Made by a program: the position numbers and the translations under genes
Assembly: GCA_900546085.1 (NCBI GenBank)
Contig: URBS01000066.1
Span: 1 to 12,064 of the forward strand
Direction of reading: 5' to 3'
Origin: an uncultured Collinsella sp.
GTDB lineage: Bacteria; Actinomycetota; Coriobacteriia; Coriobacteriales; Coriobacteriaceae
Length of the DNA: 12,064 nt
In this document: piece after piece, positions 1 through 7,029 of the stretch
How the letters are laid out: every line of letters begins with the position of its first letter
Numbering within the stretch: the first letter of the stretch is position 1
The notes under the pieces: generated by a model
What the model saw: the letters and a program-made list of their open reading frames with translations, nothing else
The model's database searches: none
Told to the model about the DNA's origin: nothing

Positions 1-174
1 TAAGTGCTTTCCTTTGCGTGCGGAACTCGCGACAAACTTAACCGCCCCGCCCGGCAGGCGAGCTGCGGGAACATGCTTCCGTCCAAGAAATATCGTGCAA
101 AAGGAATTCTGGCTGAATTATTGTTCGCGTGGGTGATTCACTCGATGAGGGCTATTTATGCCCTGTTGGGTACT

Positions 175-223
175 AAGGAGTGTCCCGGGGTGCCGGCAGA
201 AAAGGAACGTCCCTGAGTGCCGG
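175..223. repeat. Two-copy 22-bp direct repeat, period 27 bp
   Basis: Copy one is 175-196 and copy two 202-223. They match at 18 of 22 positions, sharing the cores AAGGA, GTCCC and GTGCCGG. The copies are separated by 5 bases and lie in intergenic DNA just downstream of the PTS terminator. Such short GC-rich tandem units resemble dispersed intergenic repeats of Coriobacteria, but that membership is inference because only this copy is visible. Confidence 0.5.
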
Positions 224-231
224 GTGGTATG

Positions 232-267
232 AAAAAAGGCGAGGACCCGTAGGGAGTCCTCGCCTTT
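232..267 (-). terminator. Intrinsic terminator of the PTS transporter gene
   Basis: A perfect 12-bp stem joins 235-246 with 256-267 (AAAGGCGAGGAC and its complement) around a 9-base loop. Read on the minus strand the hairpin ends in a run of six T residues (232-237), the classical Rho-independent layout. It lies 35 bases beyond the stop codon of the transporter, so the transcript probably ends here and carries no further gene. Confidence 0.9.
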
Positions 268-302
268 GTTACAGGGGGCGATGTTATTCGCGTACTGCGG
301 AA

Positions 303-2306
303 TTAGACCAGGCGGGCGTTGATCGTCTTGGCGATCTCGGCGGCGTCGGTGGAACCCTTGACGGTGCCACGGAAGTCCTCGTCCATGAGCGCCTCGGCGA
401 CCTTGGACAGGATCTTGAGGTGCGTGGTGCCAGCCTGTGCACCGGGGATGAGCAGGGCGATAGCCACGTTGACGGGAGCGCCGTCCATGGTGTCCCAACC
501 GGTCACGCCGGATTCGTCCTTGACGACGATGACGGCAGCCTCGGTAATGGCGTCGGACTTGGCATGCGGGATGGCGAAGCCCTCCATCATGCCCGTGGTG
601 CCCTCGGCCTCGCGGGCCAGGAAGGCGTTCATCACGGCGTCGGCGTCGCTTGCGATACCGGCCTTGACGGCCTGGTTGGAAACGAAGCTCAGAGCCTCGT
701 CACGAGAAGCGAAGTCCTCGGCGACAAAGACATTCTCGACCTTCACGAAGTCGGCAGCCTCGGCCTTGGGGGCCTCGACGGCAGCGGCCTTGGGAGCCTC
801 AACCGGCTTGGCTGCAGGAGCGGCCTTCTGGTTCTTCTCGAAGTCGTACTTCTTGAAGGCCACGAACAGGATGCCACCGACCACAGCGCCGATGAGGATC
901 GCGAGGACCCACAGCGGACCGTTCTCGACAACGGGCAGGACCAGGAAGCCACCGTGAGGCGCCGGGTCGTGAACGTTGAACATAATGGTCAGGATCGAAG
1001 CGATAGAGGAACCGAGCATCATGATGGGCATGACGGGCCAGATGTTCTTGGTCATGAACGGAATGGCGCCCTCGGTGATGTGGGTGCAACCAAGGATGAG
1101 GTTGACGATACCGGCGTCGTGATCCTCCTGGCTGAAGTACTTCTTGCCGACAACGACGGCGAAGGTGGTGATCAGCGGCGGAACGATGCAAGCGGCGGAG
1201 ACGGCAGCCATGAAGTTGGTGCCGAAGTTGTAGGTATCGGTGCCAACGCCAGCAGCCAGTGCCTCGGTGAGCATAGCGGTACCGGTGACGTAAGCAGCCT
1301 TGTTGACCGGGCCACCCATGTCAAAGGCGCACATGCAGCCGATGGCAAGACCCAGGACAACGGCGCCAGAGGCGGACAGGCCCTTGAGGAAGTCCATCAT
1401 GGCGGTGTTGATGGCAGCCATGGGGCCGGAAATACCGAGCATGACCAGGCCGACGATAGCCGTCGAGAACAGCGGGTACAGGAAGATGGCCTTGAGGCCG
1501 TCCAGGTTCTTGGGCAGACCGGCAAAGACCTTCTCGAGCAGCAGGATGACATAGCCGGCGAGGAAGCCGCCGACGATGCCGCCCAGGAAGCCGAAACCCA
1601 CGCCGGCGCCACCGGCGTCGATCATACCGGTCTCGGCGTTAACAGGCAGGCCCTGGATGGCGATCATACCGGCAACAAAACCGGGGACGAGCGCAGGACG
1701 CTTGCCGATGGATTCGGCGATGTAGGCGGAAAGCACCGGAACCATGAGGTTCATGGCGATGCCGCCGATGATCTTGAGCATCGCAGCAAAGCTGTTGTAG
1801 TCAGACGCAGTCGAATCGAAAGACGTAATGCCCCACAGGAACGAGACGGCGGTCAGAACACCACCGGCAACGACGAAGACCAGCATATGGCTGACGCCGT
1901 TCATAAGGTGCTTATAGATGACGTGGCCGATAGACTCCTTCTCCTCGACCTCGTCCTCGACATCGGCAGCGGCTGCAACCGTGCCGTCGCTCTTGGCGGC
2001 GAGCGCGCGGTCAATCAGCTTACCGGCGGCCTCAACAGACAGGGCCTTGGAAACACCAACGGAAACCATGGGCTTGCCGGCGAAACGCTCAGCCTGGACA
2101 TCCTTATCGGCTGCGACGACAACGGCCTTGGCGCCAGCGATCTCGCTCTTGGTGAGCTCGTTCTCGACACCGACCTGGCCATGGGTCTCGACCTTAATGG
2201 TCAGACCGCGCTCGGCAGCTGCCTTCTCTAGCGCCTCCTTCGCCATGAAGGTGTGCGCGATACCGGTCGGGCAACCGGTGGCGGCGATGATGTCAAACTT
2301 AGCCAT
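303..2306 (-). CDS. Fructose-family PTS transporter, EIIBCA fusion
   Basis: A 667-residue membrane permease that would import and phosphorylate a hexose, using phosphate from PEP via EI and HPr. Order: IIB (about 3-100; phospho-cysteine Cys12 in TGCPTGIAHTFMA), acidic linker (about 108-127), multi-spanning IIC (about 128-485; ITEGAIPF at 410-417 is a fructose-family IIC motif), Ala/Pro/Lys linker (about 493-517), and IIA (about 520-667; phospho-histidine His581 in GFAIPHAKSDA). I place the start at 2306 because AAGGAGGG (2311-2318) sits just upstream; the upstream extension to 2378 has no such site. B-C-A order occurs in ManP-type mannose transporters, whereas many fructose FruA proteins are A-B-C, so the sugar is uncertain. 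No sugar-phosphate kinase or isomerase adjoins it. The divergent RpiR-type gene is its likely regulator. Confidence 0.93.
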   Translation of the reverse strand: MAKFDIIAATGCPTGIAHTFMAKEALEKAAAERGLTIKVETHGQVGVENELTKSEIAGAKAVVVAADKDVQAERFAGKPMVSVGVSKALSVEAAGKLIDRALAAKSDGTVAAAADVEDEVEEKESIGHVIYKHLMNGVSHMLVFVVAGGVLTAVSFLWGITSFDSTASDYNSFAAMLKIIGGIAMNLMVPVLSAYIAESIGKRPALVPGFVAGMIAIQGLPVNAETGMIDAGGAGVGFGFLGGIVGGFLAGYVILLLEKVFAGLPKNLDGLKAIFLYPLFSTAIVGLVMLGISGPMAAINTAMMDFLKGLSASGAVVLGLAIGCMCAFDMGGPVNKAAYVTGTAMLTEALAAGVGTDTYNFGTNFMAAVSAACIVPPLITTFAVVVGKKYFSQEDHDAGIVNLILGCTHITEGAIPFMTKNIWPVMPIMMLGSSIASILTIMFNVHDPAPHGGFLVLPVVENGPLWVLAILIGAVVGGILFVAFKKYDFEKNQKAAPAAKPVEAPKAAAVEAPKAEAADFVKVENVFVAEDFASRDEALSFVSNQAVKAGIASDADAVMNAFLAREAEGTTGMMEGFAIPHAKSDAITEAAVIVVKDESGVTGWDTMDGAPVNVAIALLIPGAQAGTTHLKILSKVAEALMDEDFRGTVKGSTDAAEIAKTINARLV

Positions 2307-2318
2307 GTGTCCCTCCTT
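2307..2318 (-). promoter_or_regulatory. Ribosome binding site fixing the PTS start
   Basis: AAGGAGGG on the minus strand (2311-2318), four bases before the ATG at 2306. It selects the 667-residue form, beginning MAKFDIIAATGC, over the longer frame opening at 2378. Confidence 0.85.
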
Positions 2319-2382
2319 CTTGAGTACTGCGCCCACAGGCGCTCCCCTACACGCGCGTCCTTGCGCGCTTTTCCACAACTGA

Positions 2383-2411
2383 AAGATACCAACCTACCGT
2401 CCGCGTGAGAA
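2383..2411 (-). promoter_or_regulatory. Candidate promoter of the PTS gene
   Basis: On the minus strand a -35-like TTCTCA (2406-2411) and an extended -10, TGG followed by TATCTT (2383-2391), are 17 bases apart. Each hexamer matches consensus at four of six positions. Transcription would start near 2376, leaving a leader of about 70 bases. A TGAAAG half-site (2380-2385) overlaps the -10. The call rests on pattern only. Confidence 0.4.
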
Positions 2412-2433
2412 GAGACAAGGCGCAATTCTCCGG

Positions 2434-2477
2434 TGAAAGGTTCTTTCATAACCGTAAACGGTAAATGAAAGTTTACC
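2434..2477. promoter_or_regulatory. Cluster of inverted repeats, likely regulator operator
   Basis: Three symmetrical elements sit together between the divergent genes. TGAAAG/CTTTCA (2434-2439 with 2443-2448) is a perfect repeat with a 3-base spacer. ACCGT/ACGGT (2451-2455 with 2458-2462) has a 2-base spacer. GGTAAA/TTTACC (2460-2465 with 2472-2477) has a 6-base spacer that contains a further TGAAAG. Family knowledge: RpiR-type regulators bind palindromes near divergently transcribed sugar genes. The position, upstream of both candidate promoters, suits an activator or shared operator. Assignment to this regulator is inference. Confidence 0.5.
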
Positions 2478-2524
2478 ATCAACACTTGAAACGGCAAGGT
2501 GTATCTTGTAATTGAAAATCCCCC

Positions 2525-2530
2525 TATACT
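2525..2530 (+). promoter_or_regulatory. Candidate -10 element of the RpiR-type gene
   Basis: TATACT matches the sigma-70 -10 hexamer at five of six positions. No good -35 is found 16-18 bases upstream. Transcription would begin near 2537, about 40 bases before the start codon. Confidence 0.4.
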
Positions 2531-2577
2531 ATGACATTACAAACGAGTCCATTTTTCATGCCAACCAGGAGCCATCC

Positions 2578-3414
2578 ATGACCGATAGTAGCAAGAGCGC
2601 ACTTTCCCTCATTAGTACCCACCAGGGATACAGCGAGTCCGAGCAGCGCATTGTCGACTATATATTGGAGCACCAGTCCGAGGCGCCGCGCCTGACGGCC
2701 GCCACGTCCGAGGCGACGGTTTCGCGCTTCTGCCGCAAGCTGGGCTTTGGCAGCTTCCGCAGCTTTCAGTTTTCGTTGGCGCGCGACTTGGAGAGTCAGC
2801 GCAACGAGGGCCTGACTGACGAAGTCTCGCTCGACAACATGGAGCAGAGCCTTAAAAACATCCTGGCTGCAAAGGTGAGCGAGCTTAATGCGACCATCGA
2901 CGGGATCGACCACGATACGCTGGCGGCTGTTGTACATGCCCTTAAGTATGCAGGGGTTATTGAGTTTGCGGCTGTGGGCAATACGAACGCAGTCGCGCTC
3001 GATGCGACGTTTAAGTTTTCGCAGCTGGGCCTGCGCTGCATGGCGAGCACCATTAGCGAGACATCAATCGGCTTTGCACTCACGTTGCGCCCCGGTGACG
3101 TCATCGTGCTCATCTCAAACTCCGGCAAATCGCGCCGACTGAATCGCATGGCAAAAGCAGCTCGCGACTGCGGTGCCACCGTAGTCGTCATCAGCAGCGA
3201 CAGCAAGTCTCCACTCGCGCGCCTGGCAGACTACACTTTTAATACCGTCAACCACGAGGCGCTGCTGACGACGGGTGACTTTGCGTTCTCCAAGATCAGC
3301 GCCACGATGATCATCGAAGTTATCTACAACTTCCTGCTGCCCGAGATTGAAGACGCTCGCGAACATATCAGCTACTACGAGGAGCTCATCCAGCCGGACA
3401 AGGTCGTTGAGTAA
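2578..3414 (+). CDS. MurR/RpiR-family transcriptional regulator
   Basis: A 278-residue cytoplasmic DNA-binding regulator of sugar-phosphate metabolism. The N-terminus (about 5-75) is the RpiR-type HTH, recognisable from SEQRIVDYILE (21-31) and SEATVSRFCRKLGF (44-57). The C-terminus (about 110-235) is a SIS sugar-phosphate-binding domain with VLISNSGKSRRLNRMAKAA (177-195). The ATG at 2578 is chosen because AGGAG (2567-2571) lies six bases upstream; the TTG at 2512 has no such site. It is divergent from the PTS gene, so local control of that transporter is the natural inference, with an imported sugar phosphate as likely effector. Odd: between RLTA and TSEATVS the usual helix-2 segment (of the type xLAxxxG) seems missing, about seven residues, which may impair DNA binding. 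Confidence 0.9.
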   Translation: MTDSSKSALSLISTHQGYSESEQRIVDYILEHQSEAPRLTAATSEATVSRFCRKLGFGSFRSFQFSLARDLESQRNEGLTDEVSLDNMEQSLKNILAAKVSELNATIDGIDHDTLAAVVHALKYAGVIEFAAVGNTNAVALDATFKFSQLGLRCMASTISETSIGFALTLRPGDVIVLISNSGKSRRLNRMAKAARDCGATVVVISSDSKSPLARLADYTFNTVNHEALLTTGDFAFSKISATMIIEVIYNFLLPEIEDAREHISYYEELIQPDKVVE

Positions 3415-3422
3415 AACGCGTA

Positions 3423-3456
3423 GTGGGACAAAAAATTTCAGTCTATTTTGTCCCAC
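3423..3456. terminator. Hairpin between convergent genes
   Basis: A perfect 11-bp inverted repeat, GTGGGACAAAA (3423-3433) with TTTTGTCCCAC (3446-3456), encloses a 12-base loop. It lies between the stop codons of the plus-strand RpiR-type gene and minus-strand recN and so probably ends both transcripts. It is atypical because the T-rich part lies inside the stem and no U tract follows on either strand. It may instead be a dispersed palindromic repeat. Confidence 0.6.
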
Positions 3457-3474
3457 CAACACCGCTGATACGAC

Positions 3475-5103
3475 CTAGCCTCGAACTTCTTCGAGCATCT
3501 GCTTTGCGTGGGCCAAGCTTGCCTCGGACTGATCGCCGCTCAACATGCGGGCGATCTCGGCGGTACGCGCTTCGCCAGTTACCTCGTCCAAATGCGTCTG
3601 GGGAACATCGCCCGGTTCCTTGCTGACGACATAATGCTTGTCAGCCATGACGGCGACTTGCGCCAAGTGGGTTACGACAATCACCTGATGCGTAGCGGCG
3701 AGATCTGCCAGCACGCCCGCGAGTGCACGCGCCGTAGAGCCACCGACACCAGCATCGACCTCGTCAAACACCAGTGTATCAACACCGTCCGCGTTACCGA
3801 GGACAACCTTGCTTGCCAGCATAACGCGGCTGAGCTCGCCGCCCGACGCAATGCGGCGCAGGGGTCGCGGCGTCAAGCCGGCACCGCTGCGATACAAAAG
3901 CTCGTAGCTCGAAGGACCCGCCGGCGTCCACTCGGCGCGCGGAAGATCACGCGACTCCCAAACGAGCTCGGCGCCGCCCATCTCCAAGCGTGCCATCTGA
4001 CGACCAACCTCGTGGCAGAAGCGCGGGGCAGCCGTATTGCGAGCGCGCTTAAGCGCCTTGGCAGCGGCAAACAACTCGCGCTCGGCAGCACCAAGTGATT
4101 CACGCGCCTTTTTGATCTGTTCATCGCCATCATCGACCAAGGACAGCAGCTCTTGCGAGCGATCGCGCATGGCAAAAACATCGTCCATGGTGGGACCCCA
4201 CTGACGCAACAGGCCCTTGAGGTCGGAATACCGCTCACGCATGCGAGCGAGCTCGCGCGGGTCGAAGGCGACGCCATCGCGATAGGCACGAAGCTCGTTC
4301 GCGCTATCCTCAAGGGAGATACAGGCATCCGAAAGCGCATCGGCAATGTCGCCCAGTTTGCGATCGACGGTAGCCATACGGGAAAGCTCTGCCACGGCGC
4401 TGTTCACGGCATCGAGCGCTCCCCCTTCGGCGGCAAGTGATGCATGGGCATCGTTAGCAGTGGCGACCAGTACCTCGGCATGTTCGGAGCGCGGCAGCAG
4501 TTCCTCGAGTTCCTCATACTCGCCCGGCTTGGGGTCGACCTCGCCGATGCGCTCGAGGGCAAAGCGCGCCTCCTCGACACGGCTCCCCTGCGCGCGTGAG
4601 GCTTCCTCCACACGGCGAAGCTCCTTGGCGGCGTCACGCGAAGCCTTGAAGCAGGCACGGTAACGGTCGAGCGCCTCGAGCGCAGAGCGACCAGCCCAGG
4701 CATCGACCATGGCAACGTGATGCGCCGGATCGAGGAGGCGCTGGTGCTCGTGCTGACCGCAAAGATCCATCATCACGCCGACGCGCTCCGAAAGCTCACG
4801 CACGCTGGCGATGCGGCCGTCAATTTTTACGCGGCTGCGGCCCTCGGCAGAAAGGCTACGCTGTACGGTGAACCCCTCCGTGTCGTGCGGACCGTCGAAC
4901 AGGCGCGCCTCGACGCTCGCCAGCGCCTCGCCCTCGCGCACCGTCGACGAATCCGCGCGCTCGCCCAAAATAAGCTTGAGGGCCGAGAGCAGCGCGGTCT
5001 TGCCGGCGCCGGTCTCGCCGGTCAAAACCGTTAGGCCCGCACTCGGAACCAACGTCGCCTCGCGAATGAGCGCGATGTTGGAAACCTGCAGCTCATCGAT
5101 CAT
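3475..5103 (-). CDS. recN: DNA repair protein RecN
   Basis: A 542-residue SMC-like ATPase that acts on DNA ends during double-strand-break repair. Walker A is GETGAGKT (29-36). The family motif DLCGQHEHQRLL lies at 113-124. A long Glu/Ala/Arg-rich coiled-coil middle (about 140-360) is followed by the ABC signature ASGGELSR (419-426), Walker B with TLVFDEVDAGVGG (443-455) and the H-loop VVTHLAQVA (His479). The length is usual for the family. The start at 5103 is preferred over the in-frame ATG at 5115, because GGAG (5110-5113) is correctly spaced for the former and the latter has no ribosome binding site. It overlaps nadK by 11 bases, indicating translational coupling, and ends the efp-to-recN operon. 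No LexA-type box is apparent nearby. Confidence 0.96.
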   Translation of the reverse strand: MIDELQVSNIALIREATLVPSAGLTVLTGETGAGKTALLSALKLILGERADSSTVREGEALASVEARLFDGPHDTEGFTVQRSLSAEGRSRVKIDGRIASVRELSERVGVMMDLCGQHEHQRLLDPAHHVAMVDAWAGRSALEALDRYRACFKASRDAAKELRRVEEASRAQGSRVEEARFALERIGEVDPKPGEYEELEELLPRSEHAEVLVATANDAHASLAAEGGALDAVNSAVAELSRMATVDRKLGDIADALSDACISLEDSANELRAYRDGVAFDPRELARMRERYSDLKGLLRQWGPTMDDVFAMRDRSQELLSLVDDGDEQIKKARESLGAAERELFAAAKALKRARNTAAPRFCHEVGRQMARLEMGGAELVWESRDLPRAEWTPAGPSSYELLYRSGAGLTPRPLRRIASGGELSRVMLASKVVLGNADGVDTLVFDEVDAGVGGSTARALAGVLADLAATHQVIVVTHLAQVAVMADKHYVVSKEPGDVPQTHLDEVTGEARTAEIARMLSGDQSEASLAHAKQMLEEVRG

Positions 5104-5953
5104 GGCGCACTCCATAGAACACGCGGCTCACCGAGTTATAGAAGCTCTCGGGACCGTAATCAAGCAGCAGCACGTCGCCGGGACCACGGCGCACGGCCAC
5201 GCTCTCGACCGTGCCATCGCAGGTAATAAACTGTCCGTCGATGGCAATCGCCGGCACGCTCGGGCGATCATCGGACATAAAGATCTCGACGACATCACTC
5301 GGCGAGGTCAAAAAAGCGCGAGCCTGAATGGTATGCGGGGCGATGGGCACACAGACCATACCCGTGTAATCGGGGCTGACAATGGGACCGCCGGCGGAAA
5401 GCGCATAGCCGGTGGAGCCGGTCGCCGTCGAAACGACGACACCGTCGCCGCGCAGGCGATCGATATGATGGCCGGACACCGTGATGTCAAACTCAACCAT
5501 ATCGGACAGGGGGCCGCGCGTAAGTGCCATATCGTTGAGGGCAAACGTGCGCACGACATCCTTCGTGCCATCGTCGCGCACGGACACGATATCCGCGGCG
5601 ATGGTGGCGCGGCGGCTCACGTGCAGCTCACCGGACAGAGCATCGCTCACGACCTGCAGAATGTCGCGCTCCTCGGGGCTCGCAGCAGTTAAAAAGCCCA
5701 GGTGACCATAGGAAAGACCAAGGATAGGAATCTCGCGATGGTTGAGAATGCGGGCAGCGCGCAGCAACGTACCGTCGCCGCCGAGCGTAATGACCAGATC
5801 TGAGCCATCAATATCAGGCGTGCTTTGAATCTTCGATCGCTGGTCGGCAGCCCATGCGACCTCGTAGCCCTGGCGCGAAAGCCAAAGCTCGAGCATCAGG
5901 CCGCTCTCGACCGCCTCTTGCTTGTAGTAATTGGGAACCAGAAAGACCTTCAT
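5093..5953 (-). CDS. nadK: NAD kinase (ATP/polyphosphate-NAD kinase)
   Basis: A 286-residue cytoplasmic enzyme that phosphorylates NAD to NADP. The diagnostic GGDGT motif is at 58-62, with Asp60 as the expected catalytic residue. ALNDMAL (138-144) supplies the NAD-contacting Asn-Asp pair, and the glycine-rich stretch GDGVVVSTATGSTGYALSAG (169-188) is the second family signature. Length and motif order are normal. Its ATG overlaps the tlyA stop as ATGA (5950-5953), and its end overlaps the recN start, so all three are probably made from one mRNA. tlyA-nadK-recN order is widely conserved; argR, which often lies between nadK and recN, is absent. Confidence 0.96.
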   Translation of the reverse strand: MKVFLVPNYYKQEAVESGLMLELWLSRQGYEVAWAADQRSKIQSTPDIDGSDLVITLGGDGTLLRAARILNHREIPILGLSYGHLGFLTAASPEERDILQVVSDALSGELHVSRRATIAADIVSVRDDGTKDVVRTFALNDMALTRGPLSDMVEFDITVSGHHIDRLRGDGVVVSTATGSTGYALSAGGPIVSPDYTGMVCVPIAPHTIQARAFLTSPSDVVEIFMSDDRPSVPAIAIDGQFITCDGTVESVAVRRGPGDVLLLDYGPESFYNSVSRVFYGVRHDR

Positions 5954-6753
5954 AGCGTTGCAGCTTTCTCGCTCAAAGCCGATACCTGGGATTGCAGCTC
6001 ATCGTCGGTGCGTTCACCAGGGGCAAACCTTGTGCCGTACAGGAAAAACTCAACGTTGCCCTTAGCGCCATGGATGGGCGACACGCACACGTCAAGCGGA
6101 AACAGGCCCTTGGCGGCAAAAAGCTCAATCGCCGCCACGAGCGTATCGCGGCGGACGGCGGGGTCGGTCACGATACCGCCCTCGCCCACCAGCGCAGCCG
6201 GCGCCTCAAACTGGGGCTTTACGAGCGTGCAGAACGAACCCGAAGGCTTCAGGCACGCCAGCACCGCATCGATAATGTTCGCGATGCTGGTAAACGAGAC
6301 ATCACAAACAGCCAGGTCGATGGCGCCGGCATAGCCAAGCTCAGGCAGCTGCGTCACGTTGGTGCGCTCATGCAGCGTCACGCGATCGTCCTGACGCAAC
6401 GACCAATCGAACTGTGCGCGACCAACGTCCACCGAGACAACGGTCGCAGCTCCGCGCTTGAGCAGGCAATCGGTAAAGCCGCCGGTAGAGCAGCCTACGT
6501 CCAGGCAGGCAAGGCCCGTGGGGTCGATACAAAACGCATCGAGCGCACCCTCAAGCTTAAGGCCGCCGCGCCCAACGTACGGAATGCGCCCCTTAACGTG
6601 CAGCGGCAGGCCCGGCGTCACCTTGAGCCCCGGAGAGGTCAAACGCTCACCGCCGCTCGAAACCAAGCCGGCCATAAGAGTGCGAAGGGCATCCGCGCGA
6701 TCGGCGCAGATGCCCTGTGAAATCAGTTCGTCATCAAGACGCACGCGTTTCAT
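5950..6753 (-). CDS. tlyA: TlyA-family rRNA 2'-O-methyltransferase
   Basis: A 267-residue protein with an N-terminal S4 RNA-binding domain (about 1-60; RVRLDDELISQGICADRADA) and a C-terminal FtsJ/RrmJ-type methyltransferase. VGRGGLKLEGALDAF (60-74) and LDVGCSTGGFTDCLL (84-98, the SAM site) are classic TlyA motifs. The K-D-K-E catalytic set is apparent as Lys66, Asp151 (CDVSF), Lys179 (LVKPQFEA) and Glu235 (GNVEFFLY). Mycobacterial TlyA methylates 16S C1409 and 23S C1920 and confers capreomycin/viomycin sensitivity; the same role is inferred. The older name hemolysin A is misleading. I choose 6753 because the protein then begins like the family; 6762 (MAFM) is possible, as neither start has a strong ribosome binding site. 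Confidence 0.94.
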   Translation of the reverse strand: MKRVRLDDELISQGICADRADALRTLMAGLVSSGGERLTSPGLKVTPGLPLHVKGRIPYVGRGGLKLEGALDAFCIDPTGLACLDVGCSTGGFTDCLLKRGAATVVSVDVGRAQFDWSLRQDDRVTLHERTNVTQLPELGYAGAIDLAVCDVSFTSIANIIDAVLACLKPSGSFCTLVKPQFEAPAALVGEGGIVTDPAVRRDTLVAAIELFAAKGLFPLDVCVSPIHGAKGNVEFFLYGTRFAPGERTDDELQSQVSALSEKAATL

Positions 6754-6787
6754 GAATGCCATCAACCATTCGTATCCGGAGATGCGG

Positions 6788-7027
6788 CTAGCTATCCTGG
6801 GATTCGTTTGCCGCATCCTCATCGTATTCCTGCTCGAGCTTATCGGCCTCACGCGGCGTCAGCTCAAACTTGTCGACCATATCGACCGCGCGGGAGCCCA
6901 GCTCAATCGCTTCGTCAAACAGATCGAGTGAACGCTCCAAGGACGTATCCTTGGAGCGAACGGTAGCGATGATCTGGTCCAGACGGTCCGAGATCTCGTC
7001 AAAGTTGCGGACAGAACCCTCTGGCAT
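6788..7027 (-). CDS. xseB: Exodeoxyribonuclease VII small subunit
   Basis: A 79-residue helical protein matching the XseB pattern: NFDEISDRLDQIIATV (8-23), then SLERSLDLFDEAIELG (29-44), the two-helix hairpin of the family. The C-terminus is acidic (EQEYDEDAANESQD). XseB binds the large subunit XseA, and the complex degrades single-stranded DNA to oligonucleotides. AGGAG lies five bases upstream of the ATG, and the gene starts two bases after the nusB stop. xseA, normally immediately upstream, is not in this window, so the partner must be encoded elsewhere or be lost. Confidence 0.85.
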   Translation of the reverse strand: MPEGSVRNFDEISDRLDQIIATVRSKDTSLERSLDLFDEAIELGSRAVDMVDKFELTPREADKLEQEYDEDAANESQDS

Positions 7028-7029
7028 GG

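Larger units (their letters stand above)
1..302. other. Non-coding stretch left of the PTS gene
   Basis: No convincing gene is visible here. The one open frame (4-216, plus, GTG start) lacks a ribosome binding site, has no recognisable family character and runs across a tandem repeat, so I treat it as chance. The stretch holds a small inverted repeat AGGGC/GCCCT (148-152 with 160-164), the direct repeat at 175-223 and the terminator at 232-267. Bases 268-302 between the terminator and the PTS stop codon show nothing notable. The TAA at bases 1-3 could end a gene lying to the left, but this cannot be tested from the window. Confidence 0.6.

Noticed and set aside
4..216. A possible 70-residue protein (GTG start) at the left edge
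   Set aside because: No ribosome binding site, no domain, and it runs through the 22-bp tandem repeat; more likely non-coding.
180..2231. A 683-codon plus-strand open frame opposite the PTS gene
   Set aside because: It is the antisense shadow of a well-supported transporter gene; its product is Gly/Asp/His-rich low complexity without any recognisable domain, and it has no convincing ribosome binding site.
4811..5692. A 293-codon plus-strand open frame across recN and nadK
   Set aside because: It spans the antisense of two overlapping conserved genes and shows no coherent protein family.
5950..6753. Hemolysin annotation for the TlyA-family gene
   Set aside because: The S4 plus FtsJ-like methyltransferase arrangement with K-D-K-E residues points to rRNA 2'-O-methylation; a toxin role is not supported.
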